A DNA stretch of 64,000 bases from Brassica napus. Its lineage: Eukaryota; Streptophyta; Magnoliopsida; Brassicales; Brassicaceae. This document shows positions 25,275-36,769 of this stretch, piece by piece (positions within the stretch are counted from its first letter, which is position 1; each line of letters begins with the position of its first letter). Position numbers and translations under genes: made by a program. Below the pieces are notes generated by a model that saw nothing but the letters and a program-made list of their open reading frames with translations, had not been told where the DNA came from and searched no databases. The stretch covers positions 62,051,452 to 62,115,451 of the forward strand of contig NC_063447.1 of NCBI RefSeq assembly GCF_020379485.1. The letters run 5' to 3'.

Positions 25275-26641
25275 CAAGAGCAAGATTATCGCACGTCCTT
25301 GGGCTCGTCCTTAGGTATTTTGGGCTTAAAAGAAAATCAAAAATATGGGAGAAAATGAAGGACGGGCCTTAATACGGGACTTCTCTTTTCGGTCCTTACG
25401 TGCCAGCTGGCATTTTTTGAGCACGGGTCGAAGTCGTCTAAGGTTTGTCTCGACATTTGGTATCCATTTCAGCTTCTTCCTCTCCCGATTCACTCTCGAC
25501 GGCGACGCAGTTGGAGAAAGCTCTTCCGACGATTTCTCGCGGCAAACGAGATCCTCTCGGTTAGTTCGCAAGACGAGACCGATCTGTTGTCTCCACGGTC
25601 GACATCCTTGGATTCTCCTCCGTTTTCGAGCCAAAAGGTATGCGTTCCTCTTCCATTCGAGATCCGTAAGATGTCAATTGAGATGATATGATTGCTAATC
25701 CGTTTGATTATGGTTGATTTTTTGTTTTTTACCTAATTAAAGAGTTTAAGTTAAGAAAACAAAGAGGTGTTGTTAATCTTGTGTTTGGATTCGGTTGTCT
25801 CAGTACATAGGACTTTGTATTGTGTTTGGATTCGGTAGGAGAGTGTTATGGTTGATTTTTGTTGTTAATCTTTGATTATTAGTTCATCTTCCATTCGAAA
25901 TCGGTTCATATTTGTTCTGTTTTTTGTTGCTAATTTTGTTGTTCTGTATTGATTTAAGTAGCTTTAATATTGCTTATTCTCCGATGTTGTGATTGTTTTG
26001 AAAAATGAGTGCCGAAACTTGGTAGCTTGTGATTGTTTTGTTGCTAATGTTGTTGTTGTGTATTGAAGTAAGTATAAACTCGAAGATGAATGGGCATCAT
26101 TCACTCAGTATAACGCTTTTGAATTTCAAGAAAGAGAAGATGAGGATTCATTTTCCGTCAATATGCCTTCACATCTCGACAATACAATGGATCTTCGAAC
26201 AAGTCTTCGGAATAGACAAACCCATCAACAATTAAAAAATGATTTGATTGAATATATATGGGATAAATTTGGACATCTTCCAAATGACATATAATTTCTA
26301 AATTTATATGAATTGAATAAAATGTTTGTTTTGTTTTATTTATGGTGTTTGTATGATTTTCTGTTTTTTTATTAAAAAAATGTTTGTAATATTCTATGAA
26401 ATATATAAAATGTTTGTCTATTTCATATTTTTTACAATTTAAAATGTTATATGTTTTATCCTAAACACATTAATTCTATGTTGCTATGTACTAAAATAAA
26501 TAATTTATGTAGCTAAGGACAAATTAAAATCCCACCAATAATCACCACATTTAACAAAGTCCCATAGTGTCCTAACCATAACAATATTAATAAAAAATTC
26601 TAAGGACTCAACTTAAAGTCCTTGCAATAATGTTGTTCTAA
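25275..26641. mobile_element. PIF/Harbinger element (internally deleted) in a P450 exon
   Basis: Element 25278-26638 (1361 bp). Its inverted ends read GAGCAAGATTATCGCA and, from the other side, GAACAACATTATTGCA, with a further shared GTCCTTAG about 25 bases inward. Flanks are CAA (25275-25277) and TAA (26639-26641), a 3-bp TAA duplication with one mutated copy, the Harbinger target. The intact paralogue at 39.66 kb has the same P450 codons uninterrupted with a single TAA, confirming the insertion. Inside are a 5' region with a good donor site (AAAAGGTATGCG near 25637) and the C-terminal transposase exon, so most of the coding part was deleted. Confidence 0.88.
26082..26294 (+). pseudogene. 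Harbinger transposase C-terminal exon
   Basis: Open frame of 70 residues ending in TAA, inside the Harbinger element. It reads EDEWASFTQYNAFEFQ and ends with RNRQTHQQLKNDLIEYIWDK, resembling the C-terminal tail of plant PIF/Harbinger DDE transposases, where a QTHxxLKxDLIEHIW motif follows the catalytic domain. The catalytic DDE region is absent, so this is a leftover of an internally deleted element. Confidence 0.7.
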
Positions 26642-28597
26642 CGGGTTGGTCCTATGTAATGTAATACCAAATGTCTCGTCCATGTCCAAATCCTCAGAAG
26701 CAACACCATTTGGAAGCTTCCAATCAAAGAAATAAAGAAGTGAAGCAAGCATGAGTAACACAGTCACCACAGCCAAAGGCAGCCCTGGACAGATTCTTCG
26801 TCCGCCCCCAAAAGGTGTTAACTCATAGTCTCTACCTTTCACATCAGTCTCTTTACCCAAAAACCTCTCTGGTTCGAACCGGGTAGGGTTCTCCCAAACC
26901 CGTGGATCTCGTCCTATGGTCCAAACGTTCACAAGAACTTGAGTATCTTTAGGCACCATGAACCCAAGAACCTCCATGTCAGCTTCAGCTTTACGTGGGA
27001 CAAGAAATGGAGCAGCAGGATGTAATCGGAAAGTTTCTTTCAAAACTGCTTGTAAATACGGCAACTGCGAGATATCAGACTCTTGAACCATGCCGTTTTC
27101 GCCTATCAAACAATCCATCTCGTCTTGAGTTCTGGCTAGTTATTTAGGGTTATTAAGTAACTCTGCCATTGCCCACTCTAGGGTGCTAGAGCTCGTATCC
27201 GTGCCAGCTGCAAAACTATCCTGGCATATAATCACATATTAGGAATTTAGGATTAATAAAATTGCATCTCAAAATGAATGGATAATTTCAGTGTGCCGGC
27301 TTTGACCTCGGGCTGACAGTGCATTTGCACTAGGTCCATTTTAATAAATGTCCTAATTCACATGTATAGTACAAGACAATTATGATTATAGTTTGCAGAT
27401 CTGATATGAGTTTAGAATTTGTATAATCAGCACATGGTTCAATTATTGTTTGGGCCAGACCTGGATAATTTTGACAAGATGGTATATGAGGTTGTAGACT
27501 CAAATAGCACTATATTCCATAAGATGAGATCCAAACCATATTAAAATAATTTTCCTTAAAAGAGGTGATCATTTTCAACAGAAATTGAACAAAAATGACC
27601 CTAAACCTCTGCTAGATAATCTAATAGTTTTAGTGATTAGGACAACTCCTAGTTAGTGGTAAGACCTTTATTGGTTTAAGGTGTAAGACTTACCAATAGA
27701 AGGTGTTCAATATCGTTATTGTCAAGCTCTGTTTCATCTCCTTTCGAGAGGACGAGAAGTGCATCTAGGAAGTCGCTCTCTGAGAGATCGTTAGAGTTAT
27801 TTTGCAATGATTTCTCCGTCAGTTTAGCGTCAATGAACCCACGCAAAACCCTAAACAATCTCTCCGTGCAAGCCTTCATATTCTTCCTATTACCTTGCAG
27901 ATCAAGAAACCCCAGAAACCGAAAGTAATTAGCAGCGTCTGGTTTCCCGGCAGCTTCCATTGCACCAATCACTGTGTCCTGAAACCTATTGCTCGTGACG
28001 TCGTAGCTACCGAGATCAACCAAAAATAGAATGTTCGATATGATATTAAGAACTGTGGTGAACGATGCACGAGAAATATCAACAGCCTCTTCTTTCTCGC
28101 TTACAAGCTCTTGCACTTTCTTCATTCGCAGAGCCTTCGTCGCTTCCATACGCTGCGGTGAAAACAGCCGAGTTATCGACAATTTCCTCAACATCCTGAA
28201 ACAAACATAACAGCGATCAATTAAACTATAGTAGGGGTCTTTGTTGCTTTGCCTGTATGTTTAAATTGAATGTTACTCCCTCTATTTTACATGACGTTGT
28301 AAAGTTTTAATTAACACAAATAAAGGCACCAACACTAAAAAATTTTCTATAAGACACATAGAGGAGTAGAGTTATTCACTTTGAAAGAATAATATAAGAG
28401 AAAAATAAAGTCATATGTCATTACTCATTATATTTTACTTTATTATTCATAATCATTAATTGTCATTTGATCTCTATATATTAATTGAAAAGCATTTGAA
28501 AAGATGTAACATCAATTTTGTATTAATTAAAAAAGTCCCCTTGTTTATGTGGACATCTAAATGCTTTCTAAATCTTTTTTTCTAAGAATTCTAGAGC

Positions 28598-31282
28598 ACC
28601 TAATATAAACTATAGTTTAATCTAATGTTGTCCCCTTTTTCCATAATTATATAACACTAGAGAACATTATATTAACCTAAAATATAAGAAATATGTATTA
28701 TTTCCTTAAATAAAAGCTACGAAATTACATAATATGATTTACATATATATGACAATTAATGATTATGAATAATAAAGATTTGATAACAATTTTTGCATCC
28801 TTCTTCATTTTTGTTTAATTTTATATTATTAAAAAAAATTAAACAATCACATTAACCATATAATTAAAAAAAATAGATTTTTCTTACATGTTATATTTTG
28901 AATTTTTTAAAATGACTTTAAATAACAAAAATGAGAAAACCTTATATGTTATATTTTTTTAAAAAACGACTTTAAAATACAAAAATGAGGACACCTTATA
29001 TGTTATATTTTTATTATATGTTAGATTTTTTCTTATAAGTTAGATTTTGAATTTTTTAAAACGACTTTAAATTACAAAAATGTAAGTTTTCCTAATATAA
29101 ACTATAGTTTAATCTAGCATTGTCACGTTTTTCCATAATTATATAACACTAGAAAATATTATATTAACCTAAAATATAAGAAGTATGTATTCTTTCCTTA
29201 AATAAAAGCTACGAAATTACCTAATATAATTTACATATATATGACAATTAATGATTATGAATAATAAAGATTTGATAATAATTTTTGCATCCTTCTTCAT
29301 TTTTGTTTAATTTTATATTATTAAAAAATTAAGCAATCACATTAACCATATAATAAAAAATTAGATTTTTTCTTATATGTTATATTTTGAATTTTTTTAA
29401 ATGACTTTAAATTACAAAAATGAGGAAACCTTATATGTTATATATATTTTTTAAAACGACTTTAAAATACAAAAATGAGGACACCTTATATGTTATATTT
29501 TTCTTATATGTTATATTTTTTCTTATATGTTATATTTTAAAAATTTTAAAACGACTTTAAATTACAAAAATGTAAGTTTTCCTTAAGTATACGACTAAAA
29601 ACATTAAAATGACATGTATCAATTACATGGTTGATTTTGAAAGGTTTCAAAACCATATGGAACATAAAAGTCAAAATAATTCAACTGTGGAAACAATACT
29701 GTTCATTTTTTTAAGAATGTGTTCGATGGAAAAAATAAGGTTTTTATGTCATATACGACTAAAAACATTAAAATGACATGTATCAATTACATGGTTGATT
29801 TTGAAAGCTTTCAAAATCAGATGGAAGATAAAAGTCAAAATAATTCAACTGTGGAAACAATACTGTTCATTTTTTTCAAGAATGTGTTTGATGAAAAAAA
29901 TAAGGTTTTTATGTCATAATTTGTTTAATGTCCACTAGAGAACATTATATTAACCTAAAATATAAGAAGTGTGTATTATTTCCTTAAATAAAAGCTACGG
30001 AATTACCTAATATGATTTACATATATATGGCAATTAATGGAAAAAATAAAGTTTTTATGTCATAATTTGTTTAATGTCCACTAGAGAACATTATATTAAC
30101 CTAAAATATAAGAAGTGTGTATTCTTTCCTTAAATAGAAGCTACAGAAGTACCTAATATGATTTATATATGGCAATTAATGATTATGAATAATAAAGATT
30201 TGATAACAATTTTTGCATTCTTCTTTATTTTTGTTTAATTTTATATTATAAAAAATAAACAATCACATTAACCATATTATAAAAAAAATAGATTTTTTCT
30301 TATATGTTATATTTTGAATTTTTTAAAATGACTTTAAATTACAAAAATGAGGAAACCTTATATGTTATATTATTTTTTTAAAACGACTTTAAAATAGAAA
30401 ATGAGGATACCTTATATGTTATATTTTTCTTATATGTTATATTTTTTTTATATGTTATATTTTGAATTTTTTAAAACGATTTTAAATTACAAAAATGTAA
30501 GTTTTCCTTAAGTATACGACTAAAAAAATAAAATGACATGTATCAATTCGATGGTTGATTTCAAAGCTTTCAAAACCATATGGAAGATAAAAGTCAAAAT
30601 AATTCAACTGTGAAAACAATACTGTTCACTTTTTTCAAGAATGTGTTCGATGAAAAAAATAAATTTTTTATGTCATAATTTGTTTAATGTCCAATCCGAT
30701 CAACCCATGATATATTAATTATAGTTTTGTTCCATAATTTTTAATAAAAAATGATCTGATCCATCGGAAAGAAATTATATAATAACAACAAAAAATATTG
30801 TATATGTATAAATAAAATGATCAAATATATAAAAGTAATTATCGATAATATATACAAATAAACTCACCTCTTATCCTAGTAAGCAAATAACCATTTATTT
30901 TTTTTCTTCTATGATCTTTAGTTTACGTGTTTATGATTTTAATTTAGTATCTATCTTATTAAAGTAGAAATACTTTTAAAAAATGTTTGGAAACATGGAT
31001 AGCACTAAAAAGATATTGTTTGGAAACATAGATATCAATATATTAAAAAAAATAATGAGGTTAGGTTATTTAGAAAAATTGAAAATCCATTATAGAAACT
31101 ATATATTTGGGCCAGCCTTAAAATATACGAAAATGGTACAATCTAATTACCTAAAAATATATATTTATATAAAACTCTCTAGCTACAACAAATATATATA
31201 TATATATATATTTATATAAAAGTTAAATATATATATATTTATATAAAAGTTAAATTAAAAATCCGTGCGGGTCAAAATCTAG
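28598..31282 (+). repeat. AT-rich tandem-repeat block, possibly a Helitron
   Basis: Lies in intron 1 of the broken P450. A unit of about 492 bp is repeated (TAATATAAACTATAGTTTAA at 28601 and 29093), with partial further copies near 29940 and 30086. A second unit of about 164 bp (starting TATACGACTAAAAACATTAA at about 29588 and 29752, with another copy near 30511) is interleaved. The block closes with CCGTGCGGGTCAAAATCTAG followed by T, which resembles the 3' end of plant Helitrons (CTAG then target T). No 5' TC end was located with confidence. Related sequence recurs at 60.2-60.6 kb. Confidence 0.5.
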
Positions 31283-31912
31283 TTTTTTTATTAAACCACT
31301 GTCTAAAATGTTTACAACCAGTAACTATTCTTGCGTTAAAAAAACTACTGTAGTAACTATTCTTTACTTTTAAATGCAAAATGCTAAGTATTAGCATTTA
31401 ATCAAAGATTCGTTGCAAGAAGATAGCAAATCTTCAAAAACAAAAGATCATAGAAAAAGAAAAAGAATTGGTATTAGTTATACCTCCAGCGAGCAGACGA
31501 CGGAGGAAGCCAGATGACTGGAACTTCGTCGTGACCAAAGGACCGTATCGAGTCAGTAGACTTACGACCAGACAAGAGTTGGTCGTGTGTTCTTAGAACC
31601 TCTCTTGCAGCTTCTGGTGAAGTTGTGACCACCGAATTTAAAGATCCAAGCTTAAGGCTCATTACTGGTCCATATGTTTTTGAGAGGTCGGTGAATGTTT
31701 CCGATGATCGGTAACCGTGGAGGTCCAGGAAGCAGCGTGGCGGTTAAGCAAGAGCATGTTGTTGACGTTTTACTTGTTGAGTTGTGGTGGTCATATTTTT
31801 TTTTTTTGAATAAAATGGTGTTCATATTAGATTACAATACAAAAACAAACTTTTAAAATTTCTTAAATACACATAAACATTATTAACCAAAAACACTATT
31901 ACAAATGTTTAG

Positions 31913-34900
31913 CTAGTGGCGATTCTTTTTAACCGGAACCGCATGTAAAGAGTTGGCTTTGTGCAAGGTGATACCAAAGGTTTCATCCATGTTGACAGCA
32001 TTTGGTAGCTTCCAGTCAAACGAATAAAGAAGAGAAACAAGCATTAGAGAGACAGTCTTCAGAGCCAAAGGCAATCCCGGACAAATTCTCCGCCCAGCCC
32101 CAAACGGTGTTAACTCGTAATCTCTGCCTTTAACACCAATATCTTTACCCAAAAACCTTTCTGGTTCGAACTGGTTCGGATTCTCCCACACCCCTGGATC
32201 TCGTCCTATGGCCCATACGTTCACCAAAACCTGAGCATCTTTAGGCACAAGGAAGCCAAAAATCTCTACATCAGTCTCAGCTTTCCGTGGGATGAGAAGA
32301 GGAACAGCTGGGTGCAAACGGAAAGTTTCTTTCACAACCGCTTGTAAATATGGCATTTCTGAGACATCAGGCTCTTGTAAGAACCCATTTTGGCCTATCA
32401 TACGTTCGATCTCGGCCTGAGCTTTCGCCATCGTTTCAGGGTTAGTAAGTAACTCTGCCATTGCCCATTCTAGGGTACTAGAGGTTGTGTCCGTGCCTGC
32501 TACGAACATATCCTGACATACACTCACATATCAGACATCTCGACATATAAAAACAACAAATTATGCAATTCCAACTTAATTCTCTAAAATGTCTTTATAT
32601 AATCACATTATCATACTTTTGACCTTTGACATATCCATCTATAATTTGTTGAAATTCTAAGATTAATCAATTTTTATCTCAGACGTTGATTTCATTAGCC
32701 TAAGTAGGGGTTATTGGTTGTTGTATTTTAATGGATTTGAAAATCCGAACTAAATCTAGTGTTATTGGTTCTATGATTTTCAAATCTGTATTAAAAACAT
32801 GTGTTATTGGTTTAATGATTCATAAATTCTATATCAAATCAAGTGTTATTCAATCGTACGGATTTACTAATATATTTGATTTAATAATGAATTTGATTAG
32901 ATTTGTTTGGATTTTTTAGTTAAAAATACAAAGACTCAAATCCGAGGGAAAACCTCCGGATTTGCATATTTTACTTGGATTTATAAATACTATATGGATT
33001 TCTAAATCAATCAAAATATGTAAACCAATAACACCTCCAGTCTCGATTATGTGGAAGATGGGAGGACTTACCAAGAGAAGGTGTTCAATATCATCATTCT
33101 CCAGTTCTGCTTCATGAAGTAGCACATCCAAAAAATCGCTGTTGGGAGCATCTTTTGGATTATTCCGCAATGATTTCTCCGCAGTTTTTGTATTGATGAA
33201 CCCTCGGAAAACCTTAAACAACCTCTCTGAACATAACTTCATCTTCTTGGTATTACCTTGCAGATCAAGAAACCTAAGAAACGGGAAGAAGTTAGCAAGG
33301 TCTGGGCTCCCAGCAGCTTCCATGCCTCCAATAATTGAGTCATGAAATCCATTGGATTTTTCCGAGCCGTAGCTACAGAGATCAACCGAGAATAGAATGT
33401 TCGATATGATATTAAGAGTTGTGATGAAAGATGCACGAGAAATGTCAACAGCTTCTTCTCTCTCGCTGCTTGCTTCCATGAATCTCACAAGCTCTTGCAC
33501 CTTTTTCATTCGCAGAGCTTTTGTGGCGTCAATACGCTGTGGCGAGAACAGGTTAGTCACCGATAGTTTTCTCAATAGTCTGAAACAAAACATAATAACA
33601 ATTGATTACTTTCTTAGGGGTCTTTGTTGGCTTTGATTTTAATGTTTGCATATTACTTCATCCGTTTTAAAGATTTGTGTTTTAGAAAACAATTGTTTCA
33701 AAAAAGATATATGATTTACATTTTATATATATTTTTACTACATAATAAGAGTAAATTGTAAATTTTGAAAATCAATCATATTTTTTTTTGAGAAAGGATT
33801 TACTATTAAATAAAATTAATCATATTTATTAGATATTACTCTCTCTGTTTTAAAATAAGTGTAATTCTAACATTTTTTCTTGTTACACGAAAAATGTCAT
33901 TTTACAATTCTAATGCAAATTATACTTATTTTCAGCTGAAAATTAATTGCAAATTGCATTGATTTTATAAACAATTTTATTTATCTCAAATACTATTGGA
34001 TAAGTGTAATTAATAACAACTTGCATATATTTCAGTAACTTTCTTAATCTGTGTGAAAAATGTCATAGTGACACTTATTGAGAAACGGAGGGAGTATATT
34101 AGTTTAAATTTTAAGAAATAACTAATCACATAAATGAAACATTTATGATCAAAATTTAAATATGTTTTGTGTGGAAAAACTCAAAACATAAAGTTAGTGA
34201 GTAATAAATTACCATGTTAATAACTATGCTTACAAACTTTCAATATAAACACAATTGAAGGTTGTAAAAGTAATCATGAAAACCAAAAGAATTATTTAAG
34301 TATGCCTTTGCTAATTTAAAGTTCGGTTTTCTGTTATCATGTTTTCTTTTATCATCTATAACGTATTTAATTTGAATTTGAGTTATGATAATTATTGTGT
34401 ATATATAAAATATAAAGAAAATATTTTATTTAGCAAAGATAAATGCAAAAATAATGAAGTATATGTTACGGTCTTTAGTTTGCGTTTGTAAGTTAAAACT
34501 TATAGCTATAGCCATTTGATCGAAACAAATCTTTATTAGCCAACTTGAGAAAAATAAACAAACCCCCATAAAAAATAATCGATAGTAGAAAGTACCTCCA
34601 ACGAGCCGACGACGGATGAATCCATGCGACGGAAACTTTGTGGTGATTGATGGATCGTATCGTGTTAGGAGACATACGACCAGACAAGATTTGATCGTGT
34701 GTTCTTAGAACCTCTCTCGCAGCTTCTGGTGAAGTCACGATCACTGTGTTTAAACTTCCAAACTTCAGATGCATGATTGGTCCATATGTTCTCGAGAGGT
34801 CCGCGAATGAACGGTGTGGGAGTTTACCGACTTGGTGAATGTTACCTATAATCGGTAACGGTGGAGGTCCAGGAGGCAGCATGGCGGATCGGGTAGAGCT

Positions 34901-34987
34901 CCGTCGGAATCTTACCATGGCAATAATAAAGAAACATGATAGGATAAAGCAAAAGGGCAAGAACAAGTTTTCTGAGATAATTTCCAT
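31913..34987 (-). CDS. CYP76C-type cytochrome P450 (copy 2), intact
   Basis: Three exons: 34596-34987 (392), 33072-33579 (508), 31913-32512 (600), 499 residues. ER-anchored P450 expected to hydroxylate monoterpenols such as linalool; the substrate is inferred from the CYP76C family. N-terminal membrane helix ([17 protein letters not shown]) followed by the basic stretch and proline hinge [13 protein letters not shown]. Exon 3 opens with the I-helix oxygen-binding AGTDTTSS, then KETFRLHP (ExxR), FEPERFLGK (PERF) and haem-binding [10 protein letters not shown] with the cysteine at about residue 444. No stop or frameshift seen. Intron 2 carries a MITE with GTTATTGG ends; intron 1 carries a Stowaway-like MITE. 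It belongs to the same class as the copies at 48.1 and 52.4 kb. Confidence 0.92.
32707..33035. mobile_element. MITE in intron 2 of P450 copy 2
   Basis: The ends read GGGGTTATTGGTT (from 32707) and AACCAATAACACC (to 33035), near-perfect inverted repeats. The motif GTTATTGG recurs internally, typical of subterminal repeats of non-autonomous DNA transposons. The target duplication is unclear, so the superfamily is not assigned. Confidence 0.6.
33837..34096. mobile_element. Stowaway-like MITE in intron 1 of P450 copy 2
   Basis: The element runs from 33839 to 34094 between TA dinucleotides. The left end is CTCTCTCTGTTTTAAAATAA and the right end ACACTTATTGAGAAACGG then AGGGAG, the widespread CTCCCTCCGTTTC-type inverted terminus of Tc1/mariner MITEs. 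A second, more decayed copy with a similar end begins near 33656. Confidence 0.75.
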
Positions 34988-35591
34988 CTTTGTTTTCTCG
35001 GTTGATAGAAATTACAAAAGGTTGTCCAAATGTATAATATATATCTCTAGTTTCTACTAACGGTAGTTGACCAACGAAAATGGTATTATATATATATATA
35101 TATTTTTCAATGCTTATGAAGTTGGTAATACATGACACAAAACTTTGTCTGAATCAATTATTGAGGCTCACGTAAAGAAAATAAATTCATAAATTTTATT
35201 ATAAAACTCTGTTTATTATTATATTATGTGGCATTTGGCCTTTGGTAAGGATATTTATATTATGTGGCATCGCTTTTCCTTTTATACTTGTCTGTTTTCA
35301 TTTATAAGAGACTAATAAATAATCTTTCTGATTTCAAAAGTAAGATTTTCTAGATATTTTTTCGTTTCATAAAATAGATTTTATATTTGTAAAGTACATT
35401 TATATATTTTAAGAAACGTTAATTAAGAATATTTTAATTGATCAAATATTATTGGTTAATAATTATTGAAAAATGTATAATAAAAATAAATAAAAATTTT
35501 AGTTGTGAACATTCATTATATTTTTAACATACATGAATACTCTAGAATTTTTTTTTTTCCAGAATGGAGAGTACTTCCATCGTGGTTGGCA
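34988..35591. other. Upstream region of P450 copy 2
   Basis: Promoter side of the intact P450. AT-rich, with a TA microsatellite near 35083-35102. No gene or clear element is visible. Confidence 0.4.
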
Positions 35592-36285
35592 ATTCTTGGG
35601 TTCACCCCTTAAGGTAAACCTCTAGGTTCACCGACCAATATAATTTCATTATTTCAAATTTGATCTTTTGAAAAAGGAAACAAAATATTGTCAAGTTATA
35701 TTATGTTTTTAATATAAACAAGTAAAAAAAAAATAGTAGTTACAGAAAAAAAAAATTAAAAAATATATTTTTAACGTCGTCAGCAAAACACTAAACCCTA
35801 AATCTTAAACCATAAACCCTTGGATAAACCATAAACCCTTGGGTAAACCCTAAACCCTTGGATAAACCCTAAACCTTTGGATAAACCCTAAACCATTGGA
35901 TAAATCCTAAACTCTAAATAAAAACACTAAACACTAAACACTAAAACTCTAAACCCTAAATCATAAACCATAAACCTTTGAGTGTTTTAGTGTTTAGTAA
36001 TTTTGATTTAGAGTTTAAGATTTATTTTAGAGTTTAAGGTTTACCCAAGGGTTTAAGGTTTATGATTTAGGGTTTACGGTTTAATGTTTTGCTGACGACG
36101 TTAAAAATATTTTTTTTTTGTCATTACTACTATTTTTTATTTATTTATTTTTATCTTTTAATTTTAAAAAGATAATATAATTTGATAATATTTTATTTTC
36201 TTTTTAAAAATATATCGAATATGAAATAACAAAATCCTATTGGTTAGTGAACTTCTAGGTTCAGCCTAGAGGGTAAACCCAAGAA
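35592..36285. mobile_element. Foldback element with telomere-like repeats
   Basis: The ends are inverted: ATTCTTGGGTTCACCC at 35592 and GGGTAAACCCAAGAAT at 36285, continuing inward through GTTCACCGACCAATA against TATTGGTTAGTGAAC. Further in, TTTTTAACGTCGTCAGCAAA on the left faces TTTGCTGACGACGTTAAAAA on the right. The core (about 35800-36090) is a head-to-head array of degenerate AAACCCT plant telomere motifs, one orientation on the left and the other on the right. The whole 694 bp can fold into one large hairpin. No transposase is present. Confidence 0.75.
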
Positions 36286-36563
36286 TAAGGCTTATCAGTT
36301 GATTGTCTTTATTTATTAGTAGCAGTTATCACCATGCATATCTCGAGGCAATCAGTTAATGCGAATCAAATCCCAAAGAATGCAGTGGATACTTGAGGCA
36401 TTAAAAGTATCTGCGAAGCTTTTCAACACAATTGTTTCTAGGATATTACAATATGATAACATTGTATGCTTAGCTGACTTTATGAAGCTTCATCGCCAAG
36501 ATGTGACAATTTTGTTTTAGAGAAATGTTTACTATGTATTAAATAAGAGATCCGCCATCCTAA

Positions 36564-36769
36564 GTTATAGCCAGGCTGGCTTAAACATTTACTGGGCCCC
36601 TGGACAATTCTTTTAAATTCATTATAAATTATTAAAAATAATAATTTAGGGCTCTTGCTAGAAAAAAAAATTGGGTCCTTTTCTATAGCTAAATTTGTTT
36701 GATTTTAGGAGGGATCTGGGCCGTTGCACTGCTGGCCCTCCTTCTTGAGCCAGCAGCCCTGGTTATAGC
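36564..36769. mobile_element. hAT-type MITE with perfect 8-bp target duplication
   Basis: Element 36572-36761 (190 bp) begins CAGGCTGGCTTAAAC and ends GAGCCAGCAGCCCTG, imperfect inverted termini. It is flanked on both sides by GTTATAGC (36564-36571 and 36762-36769), an exact 8-bp duplication typical of hAT. The related intergenic segment at about 52120 carries AAGTTATAGCG without the insert, a probable empty site. Confidence 0.85.

Larger units (their letters stand above)
25239..31757 (-). pseudogene. CYP76C-type cytochrome P450 pseudogene (copy 1)
   Basis: Same three-exon layout as the intact paralogue at 39.6-42.7 kb, but broken. The exon 1 remnant at 31484-31757 lacks the membrane anchor and has a 32-bp deletion between two GGYGAATG repeats that removes the codons after IGNIH. 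Exon 2, 27694-28195, is open. Exon 3 begins at 27230 and carries an in-frame TAA at 27140-27142 where the paralogue has a serine codon (NNPKSLAR). It keeps [17 protein letters not shown] and the haem-binding [11 protein letters not shown] 1.36-kb Harbinger element interrupts it in the last dozen codons; the original stop survives at 25239-25241. Intron 1 is about 3.3 kb, filled with repeats. No functional P450 can be made. Confidence 0.9.

Noticed and set aside
31190..31260. TA-rich repeats as a centromeric or satellite signal
   Set aside because: Simple TA microsatellite of limited length; no higher-order array.
35800..36090. True interstitial telomere tract
   Set aside because: The AAACCCT motifs are degenerate and arranged head to head within an inverted repeat that has transposon-like ends, so a mobile element explains them better.
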